DNA of 64,000 bases, taken from contig NZ_JASCRR010000017.1 of NCBI RefSeq assembly GCF_030010215.1, positions 1 to 64,000 on the forward strand, given 5' to 3'. Both the position numbers and the translations under genes were made by a program. Below, piece after piece: positions 8,664-16,001 of the stretch. The notes beneath the pieces were generated by a model. That model had not been told where the DNA came from, made no database searches, and worked only from the letters and a program-made list of their open reading frames with translations. This DNA is from Tianweitania sp. UT-5YL-CI-8. Its GTDB lineage: Bacteria; Pseudomonadota; Alphaproteobacteria; Rhizobiales; Rhizobiaceae. Position 1 is the stretch's first letter; each line of letters begins with the position of its first letter.

Positions 8664-8703
8664 TGATGATTGTCATCAATGATCGTAAATATGATATTCA
8701 TCA
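8664..8703. promoter_or_regulatory. Candidate TetR operators between divergent SDR and tetR genes
   Basis: TGATGA-TTG-TCATCA (8664-8678) is a perfect 6-bp inverted repeat with a 3-bp spacer. A second half-conserved palindrome TGAT-ATTC-ATCA lies at 8692-8703. Both sit in the AT-rich 109-bp divergent gap, where a TetR regulator usually binds to control itself and its target operon. The sites are seen directly; regulator binding is inferred. Confidence 0.5.
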
Positions 8704-8737
8704 TCAAAATGTCAATGTCACACGGAGATAATTGGAA

Positions 8738-9319
8738 ATGAAAGTGAGCCAGGAGCAGAAGGCGCAGAACCGCAGTCGCATCCTGACCGAGGCCGGACGC
8801 CTGTTCCGCGAGAAAGGTTTCGATGCAGTGAGCGTCGCCGAAGTGATGAAGGCCGCCGGCATGACCCATGGCGGCTTCTACGGGCATTTTCAGTCGAAGG
8901 ACGATCTGGTCGCCCAGACCATCGCTCATGCCGGGGGTAGCCAGTCAATGATCGATGATCTCAGCGTCTGGATCGACACCTATCTCTCGGAACCCCATCG
9001 CGAGCATCCGGAGCAGGGCTGCCCGATGGCCGCGCTTGCGGGATTCATGCGGCAACAGGCCCCGGAGGCGCGAGCCTCCATGGCCCGGGTCCTCGCCGCG
9101 CAGATCGCCACTCTCACCGACGTTATGCCCGGCGCCGATTCCGCCGAGCGCCGCAGGGCGGCGATCGGCAACTGGTCGGCTATGGTCGGTGCGCTCATCC
9201 TCGCCCGGTCTATCGATAACCCCGCGCTGTCCGACGAACTCTTGTCTGAGACGCGGGCGTGGATCGACGCCGGTAGGTCGCCGGATGCGAAATCGGCGGC
9301 GCGCAACACCGCCACGTGA
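8738..9319 (+). CDS. TetR/AcrR family transcriptional regulator
   Basis: A 193-aa TetR regulator. The N-terminal helix-turn-helix reads ILTEAGRLFREKGFDAVSVAEVMKAAGMTHGGFYGHF, of the subgroup with the GGFYGHF recognition helix end, which often controls reductases and answers electrophiles. The C-terminal ligand domain (about residues 80-190) contains a Cys in EQGCPMAAL. GGAG lies ten bases upstream of the ATG at 8738; a TTG six bases earlier is an alternative. It diverges from the five-gene redox operon, which it very likely represses until an inducer binds. Confidence 0.9.
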   Translation: MKVSQEQKAQNRSRILTEAGRLFREKGFDAVSVAEVMKAAGMTHGGFYGHFQSKDDLVAQTIAHAGGSQSMIDDLSVWIDTYLSEPHREHPEQGCPMAALAGFMRQQAPEARASMARVLAAQIATLTDVMPGADSAERRRAAIGNWSAMVGALILARSIDNPALSDELLSETRAWIDAGRSPDAKSAARNTAT

Positions 9320-9383
9320 ACATTCTTGTCAATGACCAACGGTCGACAACCGGCCCCTACTCTCCCATCGAAGGACGAAACCG

Positions 9384-9680
9384 ATGAAATATTTCCTGTG
9401 CAAATACTTGCCGCCCCGTGCCGACTTCCTCGCGACCATGACCGACGAAGAGAAAACGTGGATGAGCCAGCACGGCGCGTATCTGGACGATCTGCTCGCC
9501 AAGGGGCAGATCGTCGCCCACGGCCCAGTGATGGACCCTGACGGTAGCTACGGCGTGTCACTCTACCGGATCGAGGACGACCAAGAGATCGAGGCAATCA
9601 CTGCCCAGGACCCGATCGTGAAGAATGGCGTGGGACACTATGAACACTTCAAGATGCTTCACCTGAAAGCGCGCGACTGA
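9384..9680 (+). CDS. YciI-like protein
   Basis: A 98-aa protein of the YCII/ferredoxin-like barrel family, small enzymes or binding proteins with a conserved His and Asp. It shows the family pattern: an N-terminal strand MKYFLCKY, a helix with the HGAYLDDLLAKGQIVAHGPVMD segment (conserved His and Asp), and the C-terminal ITAQDPIVKNGVGHYEHFKM, where the DPxxxxG pattern is typical. AGGACGAAACCG precedes the ATG. It follows tetR by 64 bp on the same strand. YciI relatives sometimes act as dehydrochlorinases or accessory enzymes; no specific function is claimed here. Confidence 0.8.
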   Translation: MKYFLCKYLPPRADFLATMTDEEKTWMSQHGAYLDDLLAKGQIVAHGPVMDPDGSYGVSLYRIEDDQEIEAITAQDPIVKNGVGHYEHFKMLHLKARD

Positions 9681-10162
9681 CCCCGTCAGAGGCGACCAAG
9701 CCGCGCAGGTCGTTGCTCCAATGGGGTGCTCCCTCGCCAGTCAGACCCCGGATCCTTAGGAAACGCGATCGGGTATGCGGATCGGCAGTCGTCTCCTGAA
9801 ATCATCGCATTTCTAAGAGCTGGCCTACAAGAGGACGTCCGGCAATGCGGTTGTTAGATCGCTAAAGCAGCAGGCGGCAACCCGCCTATGTGCCGCCCGC
9901 CATATCCGTTTCTGCGATGCTCGCTCCCAACGCCTTTCGCGGTCCTGAATTGCACGGCATGTATGGCCGTGCGGAAGCGTGACACAACGGTCCAGGTCGG
10001 AGCACCATTCCTCGAAACGACCTGAGGCTCAGCAGCCCACCGCGATTATCAATTCGAAGTCGGCAGCAAACCTCGGTTGTGATGCCTAAGGAGGCGGTGA
10101 GCTGGAGCGGGGACGCGTCGTGTTCGAGGGATCACCGAACCCCACCGACTCCGGCGGGATGA
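9681..10162. other. Gene-poor stretch, no feature recognised
   Basis: Some 480 bp between the YciI gene and the antitoxin remnant hold no credible reading frame with a ribosome site. The base composition is mixed and no repeats stand out. It is probably decayed island DNA. Confidence 0.4.
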
Positions 10163-10357
10163 TCACGCAGCTCGCCGTTGGGCAGCGCGGTATCGTCCGT
10201 AGCCAACTTTGATCAGCAATCCCTCCTCACACATGTGCGTCAGATAGCACCGCGGAATCCCGATCTCCGTGAGATCGCGAGTGCGCGCTTCGCCAAGTTT
10301 CTCAACCAAGCACATTGCGCGCTCGCGGAGAGGTTGGCTTCGGCCCGCCGGCGGCAA
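10163..10357 (-). pseudogene. Remnant of an AbiEi-like antitoxin (winged-helix N-terminal domain only)
   Basis: The 64-aa frame reads like the N-terminal winged helix of AbiEi-type (type IV) antitoxins: a helix RERAMCLVEKLGEARTRDL, then GIPRCYLTHMCEEGLLIKVGYGRYR, matching the usual pattern of 'gi-R..L..L..+G.L.rvgrG.Y'. Full-length family members are about 200 aa or longer, so most of the protein is missing. It opens with TTG and no partner AbiEii toxin is seen. A degraded transposase fragment lies just upstream, so IS-related rearrangement is a likely cause. A stand-alone small regulator is the alternative. Confidence 0.45.
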
Positions 10358-10397
10358 TCTTCTCTGCTCTCAGTCGATCGCGCTTACGCACCTTGCC

Positions 10398-10436
10398 GGA
10401 GCGTGTTTGGATATTGACGGAGCGTGTTTGGATATT
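10398..10436. repeat. Two tandem 18-bp repeats, period 21
   Basis: GGAGCGTGTTTGGATATT occurs at 10398-10415 and again at 10419-10436 with GAC between. It lies between the antitoxin remnant and the transposase remnant. It may be duplication debris or a protein-binding iteron; no gene spans it convincingly. Confidence 0.5.
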
Positions 10437-10478
10437 ATCGAGAGGAATCGGCAGATCGAAGTTCGCATCCTCATCGAA

Positions 10479-10541
10479 TCCGGCGAGGCAATGCGGTTCC
10501 ATCGTCGCCCATGGGGCATCCGTCAAAACAAATCGATCCAT
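10479..10541 (-). mobile_element. Degenerate N-terminal fragment of an IS5-type transposase
   Basis: The first 21 codons read MDRFVLTDAPWATMEPHCLA and then lose similarity. From memory, IS5-family (IS427/IS1031-like) transposases begin with R(Y/F)VLTDAQWAKMEPHCLG, so the match is distinctive. After about 63 bp the frame runs into unrelated sequence including the tandem repeat at 10398. The rest of the element is absent. It marks past IS activity in the island next to the integrase. Confidence 0.55.
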
Positions 10542-10757
10542 CCAAAGTTTGAATCACGATCCAGCCTCAACGTGAATCCTGAATCTCAACAGGCCTTAGT
10601 TCATCAGCCTCTACTCGCCCCTATACTGCACCTAGCGGTCAACAGACACCCGCCGATGTGTACGCTACAGCACGAAAATGCCGAACGGCAGTTCGAGGGG
10701 GCTTCCAGTACCGACACCTATTGTTCTCAATCGCGTGAGCAACGAAGGAGATTGAGA

Positions 10758-11042
10758 ATGCCGAAGACCGAAACTCCCCAAATCAGACGAACAATCCGGC
10801 GGCACCAATTGCGCGAGATGGTGCCGATGGCTGACAGCACGATTTATGAGATGGAGCAGCGTGGTGAATTTCCCCGTCGGTTCGCGCTCTCGCCACGGTG
10901 TATTGTTTGGGACCTCGCCGAAGTCGAGGCCTGGCTGACGGCGCGGCGGACTGCCCCGATCCGTCGAGCACAGCACCCCGACGTCACCAAGCGCAAGACC
11001 CGACCGATCAAAGGGCGGGATCAAGCTCCATCACAGGCATAG
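10758..11042 (+). CDS. AlpA family phage/island regulator
   Basis: A 94-aa small DNA-binding protein of the AlpA/excisionase type. The central part has the MerR-like winged-helix pattern LREMVPMADSTIYEMEQRGEFPRRFALSPRCIVWDLAEVEAWL, in which the terminal W-x-x-x-E-V-x-x-W-L segment is diagnostic. AlpA proteins activate or direct excision of P4-type islands. GAAGGAG lies seven bases before the ATG. Its 3' end overlaps the convergent integrase gene by 35 bp. The pairing of alpA and P4-type integrase is classical for integrative elements and supports the island call. Its C-terminal tail is basic (KRKTRPIKGRDQ). Confidence 0.85.
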   Translation: MPKTETPQIRRTIRRHQLREMVPMADSTIYEMEQRGEFPRRFALSPRCIVWDLAEVEAWLTARRTAPIRRAQHPDVTKRKTRPIKGRDQAPSQA

Positions 11043-12264
11043 CTGTCGGCAGAAGAGTTGGGGCGTGCTTCCGACCGTCGATCCAGGCATCCACGGTATC
11101 CGCCCACTGCTGCATCATATGCCGGCGCTGCACCTCATACTCGGCCTTGTTGTAAACGCCGCGCGATGAGCGCCCGTCCTCGTGCGCCAGGCACTTTTCG
11201 ATCCAGTCGCTGTTAAAGCCCAGTTCATTTAGCAGCGTTGAGCCCGTCCGCCGCAGATCATGGACCGTGAAAGGCTCCAGCGGCAGCCCCTCCTTCTTGG
11301 CCTGTTCGACGACGGCATAGGTGACCCGATTGAAGGTCGCGCGCGACATCGGCGCGTCCGCGTCGTACCGGGACGGCAACAGGTATCGAGAGTTCCCAGA
11401 GCAGGTCTTGAGCGCGATCATGATGTCCAACGTCTGTCGGCACAGGTAGACGTTGTGAGGCTTCGACCGCTTCATGCGCTCCTTCGGGATCGTCCAGACG
11501 GCGTTGTCGAAATCGATCTCGTCCCACACTGCATCCTGCAACTCGCTCTTCCGGACCATGGTGAGGAGGAAAAGTTTCATGCCGAGGCGGATCGTCGGCA
11601 ATGTCGCGACATGCTCGAGCTGTTTGAACATGATGCGAATCTCGGCGGGCGAAAGTGCGCGGTCCTTCGGCGTGAAGGTGGCGATCGAGGCCGGACCGAC
11701 GTCATCGGCCGGGTTGGCGACCTTCTCGCCGTGCAGAATGGCGAAGCCGTAGATTTGCTTCAGGATATCCCGCACATGGATGGCGGTCGCTGGCGCTCCC
11801 CGTTCGACGATCTTGCCGCAGTGAGCGCGCAGATCATCGGGAGTGATCTCTGTCAGGAGACGATTCCGCCAGACGGGCATGAGTTCGCGCTCAAAGATGG
11901 AGCGGCGCATCGCGCGGGTGCTATCAGCCATGGTCGCGTTGGTCAGCCATTTCTCGCCGAACTGGCCGAAGCTCTTTGCTTCCTTGATCCGGCGCTTCTC
12001 CCGCTGCTTCTCGATGGCGGGGGACCGCCCTTCGGCGATCGCGCGCCGCGCGTCGATGCATAACTCGCGAGCCCTGGCGAGCGATATCCCGTCACGAGCA
12101 TACCTACCGAGATAGACGGTTTCCCGCCTGCCGTTCAGTCGATAGTCGAGCCTGAACGAGATGGCGCCCGACGGTGCAACGCGCACATACATGCCGTCAC
12201 GATCAGATACCTTGTACATTTTGGCTTTTGGTTTCAGACACTTAAGTGCTGCATCGGTCAACAT
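11008..12264 (-). CDS. P4-type tyrosine recombinase / integrase
   Basis: A 418-aa site-specific recombinase. The N-terminal Arm-binding domain (DUF4102-like, about 1-90) is followed by a SAM-like core-binding domain (about 95-185) and the catalytic domain (about 205-385). Catalytic residues visible are R238 (MVRKSEL), the HxxR pair H335/R338 (HDLRRTG), H361 (LAHEDG) and Y371 (GVYNKAEY). All are intact, so the enzyme should be active. GAGGAG precedes the ATG. It integrates the island near the 3' end of guaA by recombination between att sites. The upstream region contains three copies of a 12-bp element that may be its arm-binding sites. Confidence 0.93.
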   Translation of the reverse strand: MLTDAALKCLKPKAKMYKVSDRDGMYVRVAPSGAISFRLDYRLNGRRETVYLGRYARDGISLARARELCIDARRAIAEGRSPAIEKQREKRRIKEAKSFGQFGEKWLTNATMADSTRAMRRSIFERELMPVWRNRLLTEITPDDLRAHCGKIVERGAPATAIHVRDILKQIYGFAILHGEKVANPADDVGPASIATFTPKDRALSPAEIRIMFKQLEHVATLPTIRLGMKLFLLTMVRKSELQDAVWDEIDFDNAVWTIPKERMKRSKPHNVYLCRQTLDIMIALKTCSGNSRYLLPSRYDADAPMSRATFNRVTYAVVEQAKKEGLPLEPFTVHDLRRTGSTLLNELGFNSDWIEKCLAHEDGRSSRGVYNKAEYEVQRRHMMQQWADTVDAWIDGRKHAPTLLPTAMPVMELDPAL

Positions 12265-12281
12265 TTCGGGTCTCCTCGCGG

Positions 12282-12394
12282 AAAAGTACCGTCACGCGGT
12301 TTTTGGAGGCCGATGGCGTCGAAAACGCTTATATTTCAGCGTATTAGCTTGACAAAAGTACCGTCATCGGCCTCGTTTGACCTGACGGTACTTT
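12282..12394. promoter_or_regulatory. Three AAAGTACCGTCA elements upstream of the integrase
   Basis: AAAAGTACCGTCA occurs at 12282-12294 and 12354-12366 in direct orientation. TGACGGTACTTT at 12383-12394 is the inverted copy. The last two form a 12-bp inverted repeat around a 16-bp spacer. They lie between the integrase start and guaA. Arm-type integrase sites or an excisionase/AlpA operator are the best guesses. The repeats are seen directly; their function is inferred. Confidence 0.6.
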
Positions 12395-12450
12395 CGTTTT
12401 CCCGGTTGATCAATGGGGGCGGGGCCCGTCAGCAAGGCCGACGAACGCGA

Positions 12451-12484
12451 TCTATGCCCACCGATAGATGTCGATAGGCATAGA
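12451..12484. repeat. 8-bp inverted repeat between the integrase and guaA
   Basis: TCTATGCC (12451-12458) and GGCATAGA (12477-12484) form a perfect inverted repeat with an 18-bp spacer. It lies 75 bp beyond the guaA stop codon. It may be a guaA terminator stem without a clear T-run, or part of the island attachment region. Confidence 0.4.
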
Positions 12485-12558
12485 ATGAATTTATTTTTGT
12501 TTTCAGTTGGTTAGATCGTACTTCAGCGTAAATTCGGCGGCGTCCGGATAGGCCTGAA

Positions 12559-14130
12559 TCATTCCCACTCAATCGTACCCGGCGGCTTAGAGGTGACGTC
12601 GTAGACAACGCGGTTGATGCCGCGGACTTCGTTAATGATGCGGGTAGCGGCGCGGCCTAGGAAGTTCATGTCGTAGTGGTAGAAATCGGCCGTCATACCG
12701 TCGACCGAGGTGACCGCGCGGAGGGCGCAGACGAATTCGTAGGTGCGGCCGTCGCCCATGACGCCGACGGTCTGCACCGGAAGCAGCACGGCGAAAGCCT
12801 GCCAGATCTTGTCGTAAAGGCCGGCCTTGCGGATTTCGTCGAGATAGATCGCGTCCGCTTCGCGCAGAATCTCCAGCTTGTCTCGGGTGATGCCGCCGGG
12901 ACAGCGGATGGCAAGGCCCGGTCCGGGAAACGGGTGGCGGCCGATGAAGCTCTCGGGCAGGCCGAGTTCTCGGCCAAGCACGCGCACCTCGTCCTTAAAC
13001 AGTTCGCGCAGCGGCTCGACCAGCTTCATGTTCATGCGGTCGGGCAGACCGCCAACATTGTGGTGGCTCTTGATGGTGACCGAAGGCCCACCGGTGAAGG
13101 ACACGCTTTCGATGACGTCGGGATACAGCGTGCCCTGGGCCAGGAATTCGGCTCCGCCGAGCTTTTTGGCCTCTTCCTCGAACACTTCGATGAACAGGCG
13201 GCCGATGGTTTTGCGCTTCTTCTCCGGGTCGACCTCGCCTTCCAGCGCATCGACGAAGCGGTCGACGGCATCGACATGGATAAGGTGCAGATTGTAGTGC
13301 TCGCGGAACATGGCGACCACATCGGCAGCCTCGTTCTTGCGCATCAGGCCGTGGTCGACGAGGATGCAGGTCAGTTGTTCGCCAACGGCTTCGTGGATCA
13401 GCAAAGCCGCCACCGACGAATCGACGCCACCCGACAGCGCGCAGATGACGCGCTTGTCGCCGACCTGCTCGCGAATGGCTTCCACGGCGCGGGCACGATA
13501 GGCCGACATCGACCAGTCGCCCTTTATGCCGGCAATCTTGTGCACGAAGTTCGACAAAAGCTTTGCGCCGTCCGGCGTATGCACCACTTCGGGGTGGAAC
13601 ATGGTGGTGTAGTAGCGGCGCTTTTCGTCGGCGGCAATGGCGAAGGGCGCGTTCTCGGACACGCCGATGATCTCGAAACCATCGGGTGCGATGGTGACGC
13701 GGTCGCCATGGCTCATCCAGACCGGATATTTCTTGCCGACTGCCCAGACGCCGTCGAAGAGCGGGCTCGCCTTGAGAATCTCGACATCGGCTCGGCCAAA
13801 TTCGCGGGCGTGGCCGCCCTCGACCGTGCCGCCAAGCTGGGTGGCGAGCGTCTGCTGGCCGTAGCATATGGCCAGAATAGGCAGGCCCGACTCGAAGGCC
13901 ACCTGCGGCGCGCGCGGGCTGCCTTTTTCGGTGACCGATGCGGGACCGCCGGAAAAGATGATCGCCTTGGGCTTGAGCCGCTCGAAACCTTCTTCCGCGG
14001 ACTGGAAGGGGACGATCTCGCAATAGACACCGGCCTCGCGCACGCGCCGCCCGATGAGCTGGGTCACCTGGCTGCCGAAATCGATGATGAGGACGCTGTC
14101 GGGATGGTCTGTGTTCGTCATGGCGGGCAT
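12559..14130 (-). CDS. guaA: GMP synthase (glutamine-hydrolysing)
   Basis: A 523-aa cytoplasmic enzyme that converts XMP, ATP and glutamine to GMP, the last step of guanylate synthesis. The N-terminal class I amidotransferase domain has nucleophile C89 (ICYGQQ) with H179 and E181 (MFHPEV). The ATP pyrophosphatase domain has the P-loop SGGVDSS (233-239), and the C-terminal dimerisation domain ends in KPPGTIEWE as in all family members. Length and order are normal. A second ATG lies at 14121; no strong ribosome site distinguishes the two. Its 3' end is intact despite the adjacent integrase, as expected when an island restores the gene end. Confidence 0.98.
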   Translation of the reverse strand: MPAMTNTDHPDSVLIIDFGSQVTQLIGRRVREAGVYCEIVPFQSAEEGFERLKPKAIIFSGGPASVTEKGSPRAPQVAFESGLPILAICYGQQTLATQLGGTVEGGHAREFGRADVEILKASPLFDGVWAVGKKYPVWMSHGDRVTIAPDGFEIIGVSENAPFAIAADEKRRYYTTMFHPEVVHTPDGAKLLSNFVHKIAGIKGDWSMSAYRARAVEAIREQVGDKRVICALSGGVDSSVAALLIHEAVGEQLTCILVDHGLMRKNEAADVVAMFREHYNLHLIHVDAVDRFVDALEGEVDPEKKRKTIGRLFIEVFEEEAKKLGGAEFLAQGTLYPDVIESVSFTGGPSVTIKSHHNVGGLPDRMNMKLVEPLRELFKDEVRVLGRELGLPESFIGRHPFPGPGLAIRCPGGITRDKLEILREADAIYLDEIRKAGLYDKIWQAFAVLLPVQTVGVMGDGRTYEFVCALRAVTSVDGMTADFYHYDMNFLGRAATRIINEVRGINRVVYDVTSKPPGTIEWE

Positions 14131-14240
14131 TTAAAGAAAGAAACGTCGCAGTGCAATGGGTTGCTCGCTTTCGCCTCCCATCCCCGACACTCTGTTCACA
14201 GAGTATGCCCCCTCATGCGCCGGAGCGGTTCAACACGGCG

Positions 14241-14873
14241 CTAAAGGGCCAGTGTCCCATCGGCTATCGCGCGTTCGAGATGTCTCACCGCCTCGGTCAG
14301 ATTCTTGTCGACGACATGCAGATATTCGGTCCAGTCACCGACATGGCGCAGTTCCGCCGCACCATCGGAAATGCCGCGCAGGCCGACCATCGGCGCGCCG
14401 AAAAGCTGGCAGGCGCGCAGCACCGCATAGGTCTCCATGTCGACCATGTCTTCTGCGACCCGATCGTAGGCAGCGCCCGAGATGATATTGCCGCCGGTCG
14501 AAAGTGTCGCCTGCTTCACGCCGGGAATGCGCAGAGCGAGCTCGACCGTGGCTGGCAGGTCCAGGAAAGGTGTCGCGCCCTTTTCAAAGCCCAGCGGCGA
14601 GGCATCCATGTCACGATAGCTGACCGCCGCCACCTGATAGACCTCGGCCTGTTCCAGCACACGGCTGCCCGCCGAGCCCAGGCAGACGACGAGGTCGGGC
14701 AAGGTCATGGCGGCGGAAAAGCCAGCAAGGGCGGCGGCTACCCGCACGCCTGCCTCGACCGGACCGACGCCGGTCATCAACGGCGTCATTAAGGATTTGA
14801 GATGCGGGCCGTATTCCGCCTCCGCCGCCATGACGAACAGCAAGCGCCGGCCGGCAATGGTCTGAAGCGGCAT
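14241..14873 (-). CDS. mtnN: 5'-methylthioadenosine/S-adenosylhomocysteine nucleosidase
   Basis: A 210-aa purine-nucleoside-phosphorylase-fold enzyme that cleaves adenine from MTA and SAH, recycling products of SAM use. Visible signatures are TGVGPVEAGV near residue 35, VVCLGSAGS, and the substrate motif VDMETYAVLRAC with the Met-Glu that binds ribose; the catalytic Asp lies in RGISDGA. The length is slightly short for the family (about 230 aa). It is 4 bp downstream of the thioesterase gene on the same strand. Some rhizobial members are annotated only as purine phosphorylase relatives, so the exact substrate is less certain than the family. Confidence 0.8.
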   Translation of the reverse strand: MPLQTIAGRRLLFVMAAEAEYGPHLKSLMTPLMTGVGPVEAGVRVAAALAGFSAAMTLPDLVVCLGSAGSRVLEQAEVYQVAAVSYRDMDASPLGFEKGATPFLDLPATVELALRIPGVKQATLSTGGNIISGAAYDRVAEDMVDMETYAVLRACQLFGAPMVGLRGISDGAAELRHVGDWTEYLHVVDKNLTEAVRHLERAIADGTLAL

Positions 14874-14877
14874 CGGT

Positions 14878-15336
14878 TCAGCCCTCGATGCCGTCGCGGC
14901 CGACCACCGTCATCATCGTACCGGTCATGGTGGCGATCAGCTTGGCTTCGCCATCGGCGGCAAAAGCATAGGCCTGGCCGTCGGCAACCACGATGGTGCG
15001 GCCCGGTTTGGTGACCGATCCGCGGAACAGGAAACGCTCGCCCTTGCCCGGTGCGAGCAGATTGACCTTGAATTCGATTGTCAGCACGCCGGAATTTTCA
15101 GGCATCAGCGAGAAGGCGGCATAGCCGCAGGCCGAATCCATCGCGGTTGAAATGACACCGGCGTGGAGAAAACCGTGCTGTTGCGTCAAGCTTGAGGCAT
15201 AGGGCATCTCAATTTCGACGATGCCGGGCGTCACCAGCGTCAGCTCGGCGCCAATGGTCCGCATGGCTGCCTGCCGCGCGAAGGATGCCCTCACCCGCTC
15301 TTCGAAATTAAGCGCCGGTACGATCTTTGCTGACAT
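14878..15336 (-). CDS. PaaI/YigI-type hotdog-fold thioesterase
   Basis: A 152-aa hotdog thioesterase of the PaaI-like family, which hydrolyses acyl- or aryl-CoA thioesters. The core helix motif QQHGFLHAGVISTAMDSACGYAA carries the conserved HGG-like HAG and the Asp/Ser of the active site, followed by the strand GVLTIEFKVNLLAPGKGE. The start at 15336 has GGAGG seven bases upstream; a longer in-frame frame reading through to 15387 has no such site. It is 4 bp upstream of mtnN, so the two are co-transcribed. Confidence 0.88.
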   Translation of the reverse strand: MSAKIVPALNFEERVRASFARQAAMRTIGAELTLVTPGIVEIEMPYASSLTQQHGFLHAGVISTAMDSACGYAAFSLMPENSGVLTIEFKVNLLAPGKGERFLFRGSVTKPGRTIVVADGQAYAFAADGEAKLIATMTGTMMTVVGRDGIEG

Positions 15337-15438
15337 TGTGCCTCCATTCCCCTTTTCGCTTATGACAAAGCGGCGGTGACGAGGCAAATCTAAAAATGCT
15401 GCATTGCAAAATATTGCGGCGGCTCGCTCTTCTTCCGT

Positions 15439-15894
15439 TCAGTTCAGCATCCAGATCGAGGTGTTGAGCGCGGTGGCGAATGCCACCCAGGCTGCATAGG
15501 GCACGAACAGTAGGGCCGACATTTTGTCGCGACGCGCAGCAACACCGATGAAGGCAAGTATGGCCAGAAGCAGCAGGAGGATAATGACCATCGCGAGACC
15601 GATCCGCTGCGCACCGAAGAAAGCAGGCGACCAGCAAAAATTGAGCACCATCTGCAGCAGCCACAGCTTCATGGCGCCGCCATAGCGGTCAATTTCCCAA
15701 ATACGCCAGCCAGCGATGCCGATGAGCACATAGAGGATCGTCCAAGCCGGCCCGAAAACCCAGTTCGGCGGGTTGAAGGCTGGCTTTTGCAGGTTCGCAT
15801 ACCATTCGCCGGGCAAAGTGACAAAACCGATGAGCAGGCCGATGCCGAGCACGACAGCTATAAAGACCGCCAATGAAAGATAGTTCTTCTGCAT
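15439..15894 (-). CDS. tspO: TspO/MBR family tryptophan-rich sensory protein
   Basis: A 151-aa integral membrane protein with five predicted transmembrane segments. Family hallmarks are YANLQKPAFNPPNWVFGPAW after the first helix, W-rich LYVLIGIAGWRIWE, LNFCWSPAFF (the LNxxWSxxFF motif) and VPYAAWVAFATALN near the end. TspO proteins bind porphyrins and cholesterol-like ligands and in alphaproteobacteria affect tetrapyrrole and stress responses. The start at 15894 gives the usual length; an upstream in-frame TTG would only add a basic tail. Confidence 0.93.
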   Translation of the reverse strand: MQKNYLSLAVFIAVVLGIGLLIGFVTLPGEWYANLQKPAFNPPNWVFGPAWTILYVLIGIAGWRIWEIDRYGGAMKLWLLQMVLNFCWSPAFFGAQRIGLAMVIILLLLLAILAFIGVAARRDKMSALLFVPYAAWVAFATALNTSIWMLN

Positions 15895-15964
15895 GAGACG
15901 CCTGTCCGGAAGGATGCGGCAGAGCCGCAAGCCATAACTGGAAGCGATCAGGCGTTCGTCAAGG

Positions 15965-16001
15965 CCTCAGCTTTCGCGGCGAAACCTCAGCTTTCGCGGC
16001 G
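15965..16001. repeat. 17-bp tandem duplication at the end of the RsmB-type gene
   Basis: CCTCAGCTTTCGCGGCG is present at 15965-15981 and 15985-16001, period 20. The right copy contains the stop codon of the methyltransferase gene. It is a small local duplication with no apparent effect on the protein. Confidence 0.6.

Larger units (their letters stand above)
1..12558. mobile_element. Genomic island end integrated at guaA (other end outside window)
   Basis: A P4-type tyrosine integrase points away from guaA and lies 294 bp beyond the guaA stop codon, with an AlpA-like regulator beside it. The 3' end of guaA is an established integration hotspot for islands carrying this integrase type. Everything from the window start to the integrase is accessory in character: redox enzymes, a TetR regulator, transposase and antitoxin remnants, and a gene-poor kilobase. 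From guaA rightwards the genes are housekeeping. I could not find a second copy of the guaA 3' end here, so the far boundary must lie to the left of the window. The island is inferred from context; its true length is unknown. Confidence 0.6.

Noticed and set aside
10302-10541. 79-aa minus-strand frame as a whole gene
   Set aside because: Only the first 21 codons resemble a transposase; the remainder crosses a tandem repeat and has no family pattern.
12676-14244. 522-aa open frame opposite guaA
   Set aside because: Antisense shadow of guaA; the sequence shows no domain pattern and guaA is certain.
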